This document shows positions 51,484-62,732 of a stretch of DNA of 64,000 nucleotides, piece after piece; the stretch's first letter is position 1; each line of letters opens with the position of its first letter. Under the pieces are notes generated by a model. It was not told the DNA's origin. It searched no databases and worked only from the letters and a program-made list of their open reading frames with translations. The DNA comes from Liopterus haemorrhoidalis (lineage: Eukaryota > Arthropoda > Insecta > Coleoptera > Dytiscidae), in NCBI GenBank assembly GCA_963971575.1, contig OZ020616.1, positions 24,521,120 to 24,585,119 of the forward strand, read 5' to 3'. Both the position numbers and the translations under genes were made by a program.

Positions 51484-53170
51484 TTATTTTAAATCTGCAA
51501 ATAATTTGATTTGTTCATTTATATCTACTTTCTGGGCAACATCATTTTCAGTTGATAATAACGCTAGAGAATTTAATCTTTCATTACCCATTGCCGATCG
51601 TAAATATGTTTTTATAAGTTTTAATTTACTAAAACTTCTTTCTGCTGTAGCGACTGTAATAGAGATGGCAAGCAAAATTCTTAACGCCACCCATATATTA
51701 GGAACTGTATTCTGTAAATTGTTGGTTTTTAAAAATTGTAATATTTTTAACGGCGAATCTGTATTTTCTGGCAGTAAACTATTCAAAATTATAATTTCTT
51801 CATCAAGCTCATTTCCATCGATGTCAAGATTATTCTCATCTTTTAGGATTAAATGCAGATCCATGCAGTGTTTCTTTAATTTATCGCAGTGTTACATTTA
51901 TATTATGAAAATCGAAAAGAAACCCCCAGGTTTCTTCATAATTTTTAAATTGTACAAACCTTTCTTCAAGCGATGTTATTATGGTATCCAAAATAACATA
52001 AAAAACCGTGATTCTGAATTTTGATTTTTCATCAATGGCAACAGCAGCATTTTCGTTTTCATAATTAAACATTTTTCTCTTTCGGGGTATATTTTTTCTT
52101 TAAAAAATGGTTCGGAACCCAGAAGCTTTGCTAAATTTTCAGCTTCAAAAAGGGAGTTTTCAAATTGTTCTCTTCGGTAGCTGGAAATGTATTCTGTACA
52201 GGATTTCATTAAGTTGATAGTAGTTTTAAAATCCATATCTTTTGTTTGCATAGATGTACTTAAAACATTTATACGTTGAGTTGAAGTATGTTATACCACG
52301 TCACTAACATAACTAAAGCGTGTTCTACATTATACAATTCTCGTCAAATTTTCATACTTATTTCTTTGACTAGAACTTGTACTAGAAATAAATCAGTGAA
52401 ATTGTACAGTGTAGAACACTTTATGAAGTCAAGGTCAACTTTTTTCAAAACTAGATTCCGTCCAATTTTTCTTCAAGTTAGAACTGCGCACATGCGCAGT
52501 AGGTACTTTTAACAAAGGTACCAACATTAAAATTACGCTTGTAAATATTTTGTATCACTACGTGTTGAGTTGATCATTGGTTTGAATAGGCGAATATATA
52601 AATTGTGTTTTGTACGTAAATCAGTAATTTTACAAATCTACTAGCTAGGTTATAAACACTTGACAAGATATGAATTATATGTTTATGTTGGTACTATAAA
52701 TGAACTGAAACACGTGTAAGAATTTCATTCTCAACCAAAAAAATTGAAAAATAAATTGTATTAAAACTTTGACAACTTCTTGACAAGAAAAAAGTTTAGA
52801 AAATTGACAAATAAAGTATAATGTAGAACACGCTTAAGAAAGAATACTCGCAAAGTTTTTCCGTTAATGTTAAACATTCATGTTTAGTCGCTGCATCAGC
52901 AGAATTTTCATAAAGTATTATCAGAGCATCATGAATTTCAACTATTTGAAACCTAACAGATTTTATATATTCAATTCGGCTCTTCCAGCGAGTTTCACAC
53001 ACAGATTTAATAGTGAAATTAGGAACATTATTTGTTAAAATTTTCCATCTAGCTACAGATGCCGAAAATAATGTATATAATCGTTCTATGACACCAAAAA
53101 AGGATATTGCTTGAGGACAAGACATTGCTGCATCTTCTATAACTAGGGTTACCATATTTTTGTGCGCCAA
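51484..53170 (-). pseudogene. hAT transposase (ZMYM1-like), broken
   Basis: From 53170 leftward the minus strand reads CPQAISFFGVIERLYTLFSA, then ETRWKSRIEYIKSVRFQI, then LTEKLCEYSFLS, where the MITE interrupts. After it come INVLSTSMQTKDMDFKTTI, then YRREQFENSLFEAENLAKLL, a frame change, FRITVFYVILDTIITSLEER and finally the dimerisation domain LAISITVATAERSFSKLKL with NERLNSLALLS. The order matches ZMYM1-like hAT transposases, where the last part is the hAT C-terminal dimerisation domain. The N-terminal catalytic part upstream of 53170 is missing or unrecognisable, and stops and shifts make it inactive. Confidence 0.88.
52317..52834. mobile_element. Harbinger-type MITE inside the hAT transposase
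   Basis: Left AGCGTGTTCTACATTATAC and right GTATAATGTAGAACACGCT are perfect 19-bp inverted ends. They are flanked by TAA at 52314-52316 and 52835-52837. The 518-bp interior is non-coding and includes the palindrome TGCGCACATGCGCA (52486-52499). The transposase similarity resumes on either side, which fixes the insertion order. Confidence 0.85.
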
Positions 53171-53867
53171 ACCGGGACAGGGTAAAAATTACAAAAGCGT
53201 GTATTAAATAATAATTTGATTTTATTTTAGATATTACAAAATAATCACAGAATTTTATTTTGTTGAACATTAAATGTTCCTATATTTTTCTGTAGATAAT
53301 ACTTTTTGTAGAAAGTTATCGTTATTTTCAATGTGTTGTAAGCAATATATTATATCGCAAATAATGAAATTTATTTTTACATTTTTCTATTGTAGAGAAT
53401 AGTAATGCACTTAATAAGTGTGTTATATGATAAAAATATAAAATAATTGTCAATTTGGTATATCTAACTCATTTTTCACAAAAAGTGTACTTAGTGACTT
53501 TTATCTTTAAACCGACGATATGATCCTAGTTTTGTAATGACTTCTTAGCTGCGCCCTTATCAATGAAGTGTCTCGCTACTCCTCGCCCTGCGCTTTTTTC
53601 CGCGGCACGGCGTTCACAAAAAATCGTATACCATGACACTTTCAGTTCATATTCTTTCGTTACAGTTTATTTTTCAAAAGATAAGAGTCCTTTATTTTAT
53701 AAGTATGCTATTGACATGAATGAATAAAAACATTGCCAAATTAATAAATAACAAATAATTTTATATATAAAACATAATACCTAAACCAAATGCAATTTAT
53801 TTATATTGTCCGATTCTTATTTTGGCGCCCCCCTAAATCTGCCCGTTAATCCGCCACTGTATATGCA

Positions 53868-54345
53868 ACAAGAGGAATATAATAAAAAATTTAAAAAAAT
53901 CATGCCTATCCCCTATTATTGTTCAAGTGAAAATACATCACTTTCCAAATATGCTCCAACGAATTATATGGAGGGGAGCGTTGATCCTTTTTCCCCCTGA
54001 CACATCGACTAAAACATTCGCCTAGTCAAATGATAAAACTATTTTAAACAACTAATTACTCGATTCAGATAAGATAAAGTGGAGATCTGACTTCGGTATA
54101 ACCTTCAGAATGTAATTTTAAAATGATACCTCAAACGTGAAATAGAGTAGAAATAGTAGAAATATGATAAAGAGAGTAGTTTTGGACACTGGCGCACACA
54201 AGGGGGGGTCCAACGGGACCGGACCCCCCCGCTTCCAAGATTTTAAGTGTACCTACGTTGAAATACATTGTACAAATGTAAATAAAAACGTTGCCAAAAT
54301 GATTATAAATTGTAAATATAATTTATGGCGTTTTTTTTTTCATAA
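53868..54345. other. Flanking sequence with a hAT-like terminal scrap
   Basis: At 54187-54235, CTGGCGCACACAAGGGGGGG and GGACCGGACCCCCCCGC resemble a degenerate terminal part of the G-run-rich hAT-related repeats. No gene. Confidence 0.4.
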
Positions 54346-54637
54346 TCATTTATTTATTTATTTATTTACCCTGGGAACACAAACGGGACGAACCCAGCGA
54401 AGTGTCCACTAAATTTTTACAAAAATATTTACAACAAAATCAGTACAGTTCAAAATGTAATAAATTTAACAATTATTTTATAATGATTTGTAATTTATGC
54501 TAACTGATTATTTAACAAAAGTTTACACATTACTCTAAATTTATGAAGAGAATTATTAAATAAATCAATGTGTCCAAAAATATTATTATATGTCGAAGAA
54601 AGTCTGACAATGGGAGAATTGATAAAAGAATTAGTTA
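54346..54637 (-). repeat. Antisense LINE 3' end
   Basis: Begins with a (TTTA)n tract (54347-54368), then CCTGGGAACACAAACGGGACG and GTGTCCACTAAATTT. On the minus strand this reads as LINE 3' UTR followed by an AAAT tail. It belongs to a different family from the adjacent LINE at 54638, which has a TAATAATAATAA tail. Confidence 0.5.
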
Positions 54638-56157
54638 ATAATAATAAGTCTTTATTTCCATATGAATTTTTACAAATTATCTGGAATTAGTCTATATATA
54701 TAAGTATGCAATTAGAAATAAACATTAAACATTAAAAGAATGAAAATACATGCATACATACATACATACATGTGCACATACACATGCACATATAAGTATA
54801 TACATATACATACATACAGCTACATACATATATAAAATTTTTACAAGCAAATACACCATCACATGTTATTTCAACAGACAAGCTTAGATAAATTTAAATT
54901 AAGGTAAATTAAAGTCGGGCAATGAGTTTGGTATATTTGAATAGAATTCCTTTACACTATAGGGCCCCATTCTTGAAATTATATTATTAATGTTATTTTT
55001 GAAATGCTTTTTATTTTTACAATTTTTTAGTTCTTCAGGAAGACTATTAAATAATTTAGCCCCTTGAATTAACGGCGATTTGCTAGAGAAGGTTAAATGG
55101 TGGGCTGGAATATGGAGGTTATAGTATCGGGTGTTATAATTATGAGAGTTAGTTGAATTTAGAGCATCTTTGTTATCAAATATATGTAATAAGATTTGAA
55201 GTACATATATACCAGGAACTGTCAGAATTTTATGCGTCTTAAAGAAGTTACGGCAAGAGTCCAACGGATGAAGTTTGAACATTGTACGAATGATACGTTT
55301 TTGAGTAATGAAAACATCGCTGGCCTTACTGCCAGCCCCCCAATGTATGATACCATATGTCAAACGTGAAAGAACATGAGCATTGTAAAAGAGACGGAGA
55401 TGAACACAATCTAGGACATCCCTGAGCACTCTCACTTGATAGCATACAGCATTCAGTTTAGAGACCAATGAAGCACAGTGACTCTTCCAATTTAAATGTT
55501 CGTCCATTTCAAAACCCAAAAGTTTTATATTCTTAAACTCACTTATTATCTGCTCATTACATATTAATGGATCATTAATATTTTGTGGGTTTCTATAATT
55601 TAAATTGAAACAGACAATTCCAGTTTTGCTGTAGTTCAAGTGAAGTTGGTTGGCATTGAACCAGGTTATTAAATCAGTTAATATTTCCTGACATAAAGAT
55701 TTGGTGTCCTGAATATTTGATCCTTTTACCAAAAGAGAGGTATCATCAGCATATAGGACCGGTAAAACCATCTTATGTTTTTCCAGGTATTTAGGCAAGT
55801 CATTCATAAATAAAATGAATAGTAGGGGGCCTAGTATGGAACCTTGTGGAACACCAATTGAATTATGTTCTACCTCCGATTTGAACTTTAGTGAGTCTTT
55901 CTGTGAAATGTGTGTGAGCTCTACAAATTGGGAGCGGTTCGTAAGATATGACTGTAACCAATCTAGTACTGAACCGCGTATGCCATATTTTTCGAGTTTA
56001 AATAGTAAGATTTCATGACTTACGCAATCAAATGCTCGACTGAGGTCACAAAATATACCAATAGGGCAGTCGTTAGCCTCAAGGGTACAACAAATTTGAT
56101 TTAAAAATGCATTTATAGCAATTAGGGTTGAGAATTTGCTACGAAACCCATGTTGTT
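54638..56157 (-). pseudogene. LINE with long open RT segment (5'-truncated)
   Basis: The minus strand is open for about 415 codons from 56155 to the stop at 54899. It starts QHGFRSKFSTLIAINAFL, then GIFCDLSRAFDCVSHEILLF (motif A), then GVPQGSILGPLLFILF (motif B), then VLPVLYADDTSLLV (catalytic YADD). Then follow IKLLGFEMDEHLNWKSH, LSRLTYGIIHWG and the C-terminal YNTRYYNLHIPAH and GAKLFNSLPEELKN. The 3' part (54638-54898) has CATA microsatellites and ends in the (TAA)n tail. It lacks the N-terminal endonuclease, so it cannot move by itself, but absence of stops implies a recent insertion. CR1/Jockey-like. Confidence 0.9.
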
Positions 56158-56484
56158 ATAAATAGTTCTAGCGTAATTCTGGTGCAACAACTCGGTACAG
56201 CGTGTGTTGTAGTTCTGCACATGATAATTAATTAGTAATACAAGTTCGTTGCAGTCAATAATATTGTTTACAATTTTATAAAGAAATATCATGTCAGAAA
56301 GAACTCTTCGTTCCTGCAACGGTAAAATATTTAATTCTAGACAAAGATGCTGGTAACTCTCATTATTAGACAGTGTATCCGATTTTGAGACAATGTAACG
56401 TACTGCCTTTTTCTGGATAATGAGGAATGAAAATGTTTTGTTGCCCTTATAATGAAGCCTAGCATTCTCCAAGCTTTGCCACAA
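56122..56484 (-). pseudogene. C-terminal fragment of a second LINE, joined head-to-tail
   Basis: Minus strand MWQSLENARLHYKGNKTFSF, then LIIQKKAVRYIVSK, then SYQHLCLELNILPLQERRVL, then NYNTRCTELLHQNYARTIYN. This is the C-terminal region of a LINE ORF2 (QKKAVRxI, NTR, L motifs) from a family different from the downstream copy. Its similarity stops near 56158, exactly where the other LINE's QHGF begins. Confidence 0.8.
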
Positions 56485-57228
56485 ATATAATTAAAGTGAG
56501 ATTCAAATGTTCATCTGCATCATTTGTGTTGGCGACATTTTTAGCCCCAGTATAGCGGCCGTTGCGCTACTTTATATAATCTAGTGACTTTAATTAATAC
56601 CTGCCTAAAACTTGAGTGAAATAGAGCTATGATGTACGACGTCGCTACTCTATCACTTACTCCCACGGTACAAATTTTTAATTTGATAAATTTTAAAATT
56701 GAGTAAACCTGATATTTTTGAATTTTGATTTTAAAAATATTTTAGTATATTATATTACGATTTTAGTAGTACCTATATTCTTTATTTCAAAGTTCTAGCT
56801 TGGATTATAAATGAATTTAAAAAAAAAAATAACTTTTAAACAATTTTTTTATTGTTTCTTATTATTGACAATTGATGTTTCCAACTAGAATCATTGACAA
56901 ATTTTTGTGTGCCTACTTAAAGAATAATACATAATTTTTGTTTCAAATTGTTTAAATTAAAAGAAGTCATTTATGTACTTTTCGTTTAATTTTATTTTGA
57001 ATTTTTTGCCAAATTTGATGCCATAAGTTTAAAACAGCGGTTTAGTAACAACCAAAAATATTTATGAATAACGGTTTGAGAAGCATACCCCGCCCTGAGG
57101 CGTACATTATAACTTTTGTATTGTTTTCATTCGCCATTTAAATTTTCTTTTAAACATGAATTTTTGTTTAAATAGCAATTTCACCTTCACGATATATGTA
57201 AATATGAATATAAATACTTTTAGATATT
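56485..57228. other. No gene seen
   Basis: A+T-rich sequence without recognised features. Confidence 0.5.
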
Positions 57229-57580
57229 GTGGGGATTAATTGTCTGGGGGATCAATTTTTGAGGGTATTAATGAGTAAGGGATCAACTGGCAGAGGGATC
57301 AACTGTCCCGGGGATCAATTAACGGGGACCAGTTGTCGAGGCCAGGGCCGGAACGAGGGTCTTTGGTGCCCTTATGCAAGATTTAATAAAACGCCCCCAG
57401 AGAGGGCAAAATTTTAAATGAAGACCTGAAGAAAAAAAGTCTTCATTTCTAAATTCCAAGTGAAGACCTAAAAAAAAAGGGCGCGCCATCTAGCATCAAG
57501 CGCCCCAATGTCTTGCTTAGCTTGCTTACGGCGTTCCTCTGGCCCTGGTCGAGGGATCAAATGTCGGGGGACCTATAGCC
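57229..57580. repeat. GGGGATCAA-type G-rich minisatellite split by a hAT MITE
   Basis: Units like CTGGGGGATCAATT, GGGATCAACTGGCAGAGG and CCCGGGGATCAATTAACGG recur about every 17-20 bp from 57237 to 57342 and resume at 57548 (GTCGAGGGATCAAATGTCGG). The insert is the hAT MITE described next. A similar G-rich array on the opposite strand is at 61980-62110. Confidence 0.7.
57343..57547. mobile_element. hAT MITE, 205 bp
   Basis: Starts CAGGGCCGGAACGAGGGTC and ends GGCGTTCCTCTGGCCCTG. The flanking octamers GTCGAGGC (57335-57342) and GTCGAGGG (57548-57555) match 7/8. The interior holds two AAGTGAAGACCTAAAAAAA-type units related to the minisatellite inside the hAT at 23471. Confidence 0.83.
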
Positions 57581-57766
57581 GGTGCACCGAGTGAGACAAA
57601 TATCAAGCTGACACATGTAACAATTCTATTCTCAAAAACCAATAATATTAGTAAACCCAGTAGCGCAGCAAGAGGGGGGGGGGAACCGCCCCGGGCTGCA
57701 CTTTTTTGGGGGCGGCACTTATGGTCTATTGCCACAAAAAAATAGCTTTCTGATTATTATTTATTT

Positions 57767-57996
57767 TACCATGAGTTCAAAAAGAAATTACATAAGGGTT
57801 GGCTGTGGAAAAATAAAATAATGTCAATTTATATAACAAAATTAAAAATAATTGAATTGCTTAATTGAATTTTCAATAGAAACATATGACAACAACGATG
57901 ATGACAGTTAATTAATTGACAGTTAAAGCTTGCAGTACACATTATTTTATTTTTTCACAGCCAACCCTTATGTAATTTCTTTTTGAACACATGGTA
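57767..57996. mobile_element. MITE, 230 bp, intact ends
   Basis: TACCATGAGTTCAAAAAG at the left and CTTTTTGAACACATGGTA at the right are near-perfect inverted ends extending about 40 bp (ATTACATAAGGGTTGGCTGT). It is the same family as the foldback at 3195-3388. The interior has ATTGAATTGCTTAATTGAAT and no coding capacity. At 57655-57715, before it, is another CAGTAGCGCAGCAAGAGG G-run hAT-like scrap. Confidence 0.82.
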
Positions 57997-58291
57997 CAAA
58001 CTTGCTATTCTTTTAAAAACCTTATAAATCTATACCAGTGTGATGAGTCCACTTCGGCGGCAACCGCTATATTGGCGACTAAAGATACGGCGTTTGAGTA
58101 TCCTCGGGAAGGGTTGTCTGCTAAAATTGCAGCTGGGGAGGGTGGATGTTGTGTCCCTATTCGCCCGTCCTTCGTCTTCTGAGGGGTAGCGGTCCTCAGA
58201 GTATGGGATTCGGTTGTTGGTATTGAAATTGTGTTGATTGTTTAAAATACTGCTTAATCTCTCTCACCATACATATCATATTTTGGGAAAA

Positions 58292-59540
<1,249 letters not shown>

Positions 59541-59544
59541 AATA

Positions 59545-60385
59545 TAATAATATTAATAATAATAATAATCTTTATTGTCTTTTTTACATAAATTATGAAC
59601 ATTGGATATACATAATATAGTAATCTTTAAATTAAACTTAAACTACACTATTCTTAAGACAATAGTAAGTAACCCTTTCAGTAGCCAACTATGTTAAGGT
59701 TACTGTAAGTGACGTGACGTAATTACATTAACACTAAATAGACTAGGCTTGAAGATTTATACTAGATTCAAAAATAATATAGTACATGTTTAACTTTAGG
59801 TTGTAAACAGATTGTACACACTTTCTTTGGTCAAAAGCCATTCTTTGAGGTGCTTTAAATGTCTTTTTGTGTTTAAGCCAGTTTGTTTTAAATGAAGTGG
59901 AAAACTATTATTAAAATTTGAAAAATTATAAGAAAAAGATCTTAGAAACATTGATTTATACGGTTTTGGCTTAAATATATTGGTTCTGTTTCTTAATTCC
60001 ATATTATACGGGTTTCTGTAGCTTATGTGATTACCACTTATATTAAAGAAAACTTTCACTTTCAGGACTTTGTACACATGTAGATGGCGTAATGGAAGGA
60101 TGTTTAATTCCTTAAAAAGTGGAAATGTAGTTGAGAAATTTGTTTTACATTTAGTACATTTCGATTAAAATATTTTGCCATACTGTCAACTGAACAGGAA
60201 CTGACAAACGAAATGAACTTCGACGAAGTCATCGAAGATTTAAAAAAAGTTTTAACATAAAATATGTGTGTATATCGTCGAAAATACTGATTGGGTTGTT
60301 TTAGTTTTAATATTAAAGAACAATGTTGACTATTTAATAAGATACCGTAATTGAATCGCATATTTCGAAAAGGCCTCATCTCGGA
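59545..60385 (-). pseudogene. LINE C-terminal fragment, antisense
   Basis: On the minus strand, RFNYGILLNSQHCSLILKL is followed by SSMTSSKFISFVSSCSVDS. Then comes a frame (60077-59796) with MELRNRTNIFKPKPYKSMF, LRSFSYNFSNFNNSFPLHLK and LKEWLLTKESVYNLF, the usual LINE ORF2 end (RNRxxLxxP, then LP..LK). The copy ends in a (TAA)n-type tail at about 59545-59572. 5'-truncated and broken. Confidence 0.75.
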
Positions 60386-61145
60386 TTTTTTTTAAATTTT
60401 ACAAGGACACAAAAAACTGATTTTCTTTCGAACAGTTTGAATTAAGAGAGCATTTTTTTTTCTCTAACTGAAAACTGTTGCGTTACATCATAACATAGTA
60501 AAATGATTTCCTTCAATGAAAGTGTGTCAGGGAAAACGGCTGTAACAGTTTTCCTAGATGGGTCCTTTTCAAAATTTATCCAATGACTAAGATGGTTTTG
60601 GTAATAAAACGGCATTATTAAGGAACGTTTATTAACAAGAGAACAATTTTATTTTTTTATTGTAGCTGTCTTTTAGATTTCAAAGTATTGTTATGCAACA
60701 AAAAGGAAAAAACAAATATCACAAAAAAAAAATCATATTAAAAATCTTCTTCGAAGTCTGCCTGTGATCCTGCATCTGTCGGCCACTGCAAAATGCCTTC
60801 GTAGAAGTTTTTGTAATTTGCCGGTATGTATTGTTTCAACTTTTGAAGGTCGTTCATTTTTAAGGGATTGATTGTCACTTTTGAGGAGTTGCTCGGAAAT
60901 GCTTCAAGAGAAGGAATGTTTGCACCAGGGCCGCCCCTAGGCGGGGGCAAGTGGGGCACCTGCCCCAGGCCCCGCGCCTTTAAGGGCCCCGCGCTTCCAC
61001 CGTCAAATAATAAAATACATTAAAAATATTATTCCAAGTTTTATAAATTGTTGGAAAAAATTTATATTTTCACTGAATATAAGTATGTGTACTTTGTTAA
61101 TAGTTAATAATATTAAAGAAAATATTGTTATTCAATATATATATA

Positions 61146-61608
61146 CAGTGGGTGGCCAAATTATTAGGGACAGTGCAGATTTTCTGTAATTTTCAAATGA
61201 ATTTAATAAGGAAATAAGTGGCTTTGGGTCTCGTATTTATTTTGATTCATTAGAGTGCTTTATTTAGTATATAAAACGACATTATTGCTTATTCATAATC
61301 ATTTATTTTTGTATAAAAAGTGTTAATTTAACAAATTAAGTAAAATCTTAATATTTTGTAATGCTTTCTATGCAGACTTTTGCGTTATGTCGGAGACTGG
61401 GGTTGTGATGCCACTCTCTGATAAGGGTTTCTATAAATTGCCGCTTGGTGGTGATGATTTCTTTGGCGATCTCCCGCTTTTTAAAATAATAATGATGCCA
61501 ACAAGAATATAGAAGAAAAATTATTTAAAACAATTTATTTTCTCACAAAATGCATTTAAACTTGAAAATTACAGGGGGGTGTGCTGTCCCTAATAATTTG
61601 GCCACTTA

Positions 61609-61611
<3 letters not shown>
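61146..61611. mobile_element. Tc1/mariner-type MITE, 466 bp
   Basis: Left CAGTGGGTGGCCAAATTATT and right AATAATTTGGCCACTTACTG are inverted over about 30 bp (both continue to AGGGACAG). TA flanks both ends (61144-61145, 61612-61613). The ACAGT...GGCCAAATTATT terminus is of Tc1-like type. Internal fragments around 61380-61460 (CGGAGACTGGGGTTGTGATG) may be transposase debris, not verified. Confidence 0.82.

Positions 61612-61664
<53 letters not shown>
61612..61664. repeat. (AT)n microsatellite
   Basis: About 26 AT dinucleotides directly at the right TA target site of the Tc1-type MITE; a shorter ATATATATAT tract is at its left flank. The insertion went into, or the repeat grew from, a TA-rich target. 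Confidence 0.95.
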
Positions 61665-61667
<3 letters not shown>

Positions 61668-61974
61668 TGGGGCCCCGCAATTCCAGTTTTGCCCCAAGCC
61701 CCGCAAATGCTAGGGGCGGCCCTGGTTTGCACAACAACCTTTCGTTTTCGACAGGACAAAAGTTTCGTTGTTCATTTCGTTGCCAATAAAGGGATGGCAT
61801 AAGACTTCATCCGCTTTCTAGGATTAAAGATGAACTCAAAAAAACTCGACACTTGAAAGGAAACCTTATTCTTCTTTTTAACTTGTTTACAATAGCAACT
61901 TTCCGATAATGGTTTTGCCTTGAAGTTAACTTTGCACCACAATTTGAAGTCTATGACATCGGAATATGGGTATC

Positions 61975-62112
61975 AGGACACTTACCCCCGGGACACTAAC
62001 CCCCGGGACATTAACCCCCCGTCAATAACCCCAGGGATATTAACCCCCCATGTCAATAACTCCCGGGACATTAACCCCCCGTACCAATAACCCCCCGACT
62101 ATTAACCCCGGC
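61975..62112. repeat. C-rich minisatellite (GGGACATTAACCCCC units)
   Basis: Six to seven units of roughly 17-21 bp of the type CCCGGGACACTAACCCCCGGG and GTCAATAACCCCAGGG. C-runs occur regularly, so the minus strand has many G-tracts (G-quadruplex potential, inference). Related arrays: 57237-57342 and 63383-63450. Confidence 0.85.
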
Positions 62113-62279
62113 AATTGATTAATATTTTAAGTATTTATTTTTATTTAAAATTTGAACATTTGAAATTAGAACAAAATTGAACAAATGTAATCGTACATAT
62201 ATAATTAGCTAACGTGTGTTAGTGATCTGGGTAACACTGTGACGTCAATTTTCCTAAGGTTCTCGTGATTGGCTAACTG

Positions 62280-62503
62280 GGGACTATTCAGGTCTCTTGA
62301 TTGACAAGTATTTTGCAGATTTGTTCTCTAAGAATCTACGAATATAATTACATATAGAAATGTGTAGGATTTCGTAGGCATAAACAAGAAGCTCTAGATA
62401 CTTATATATCCTTTGACTGATATGAACAATATTTTGCAGTTTTATTCTCTAACTAATCTACCAATATAATTACATACAGAAATGTTTAGGGTTTCGTAGG
62501 AAT
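62280..62503 (+). repeat. Degenerate tandem duplication, ~115 bp
   Basis: TATTTTGCAGATTTGTTCTC, AATCTACGAATATAATTAC and AAATGTGTAGGATTTCGTAGG are repeated as TATTTTGCAGTTTTATTCTC, ATCTACCAATATAATTAC and GAAATGTTTAGGGTTTCGTAGG. The TTTCGTAGG end recalls family X ends. 62113-62279 shows nothing recognised. Confidence 0.7.
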
Positions 62504-62732
62504 ATCTTAGGTTAGTAAGGGTTTGGTTAGAAGAAGCCGAGCGAAAAGAGCTACCCATCTTTTAGTTTAATGTCAAAACACTATCTTAGGTTAGGTTAGT
62601 AAGAGTTTGGTTAGAAGAAGCCGAGCGAAGCGAGCTACTCATCTTCTAGTTTAATGACAAAACACTATCTTAGGTTAGGTTAGGTTAGTAAGGGTTTGGT
62701 TAGAAGAAGCCGAGCGAAGCGAGCTACCTATC
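62504..62732 (+). repeat. Tandem repeat with rising TTAGG count
   Basis: Three copies of an approximately 84-bp unit begin near 62504, 62584 and 62668. Each contains AGTAAGGGTTTGGTTAGAAG (or AGTAAGAG) and AAGCCGAGCGAAGCGAGCT. The TTAGG motif before GTTAGTAAG occurs once extra in each successive unit: CTTAGGTTAG, then CTTAGGTTAGGTTAG, then CTTAGGTTAGGTTAGGTTAG. Between units is TTTAGTTTAATGTCAAAACA. Confidence 0.9.

Larger units (their letters stand above)
51194..53859 (-). mobile_element. hAT element, 2.7 kb, with transposase remains and exact TSD
   Basis: Starts CAGTGCCGGACCAAGGC and ends GTTAATCCGCCACTG. The octamer TATATGCA is duplicated exactly at 51186-51193 and 53860-53867. Transposase fragments lie on the minus strand (next entry). 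A Harbinger-type MITE (52317-52834) is inserted within. The terminal CAGTGCCGG/CAGTGGCGG motif is shared with small hAT copies at 23471 and 57343, so this may belong to the family that mobilised them (inference). Confidence 0.9.
60926..61724. mobile_element. hAT element, 799 bp, with a Tc1-type MITE inside
   Basis: Starts CAGGGCCGCCCCTAGGCGG and ends GCTAGGGGCGGCCCTG. GTTTGCAC is duplicated exactly at 60918-60925 and 61725-61732. G+C-rich arms (GCCCCGCGCC, GGGGCCCCGC) are followed by A+T-rich interior. It contains the MITE 61146-61611 and the AT microsatellite 61612-61664. Confidence 0.9.
60738..61850 (-). pseudogene. Transposon-type coding remnant split by a hAT
   Basis: Minus strand, downstream part (60917-60738): NIPSLEAFPSNSSKVTINPL, then MNDLQKLKQYIPANYKNFY, then EGILQWPTD and an acidic tail QADFEEDF with stop. 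The PLKMNDLQKLKQYIPANYKNFY pattern resembles the C-terminus of a widespread insect transposon-associated protein whose name I cannot give. The hAT at 60926-61724 breaks the frame. On its far side the same strand has short open phrases (for example RNEQRNFCPVENERLLCK) that could be the preceding part, but the frame relation is uncertain. Confidence 0.45.

Noticed and set aside
61556..61802. YIYIYI frames on both strands
   Set aside because: Artefacts of the AT microsatellite.
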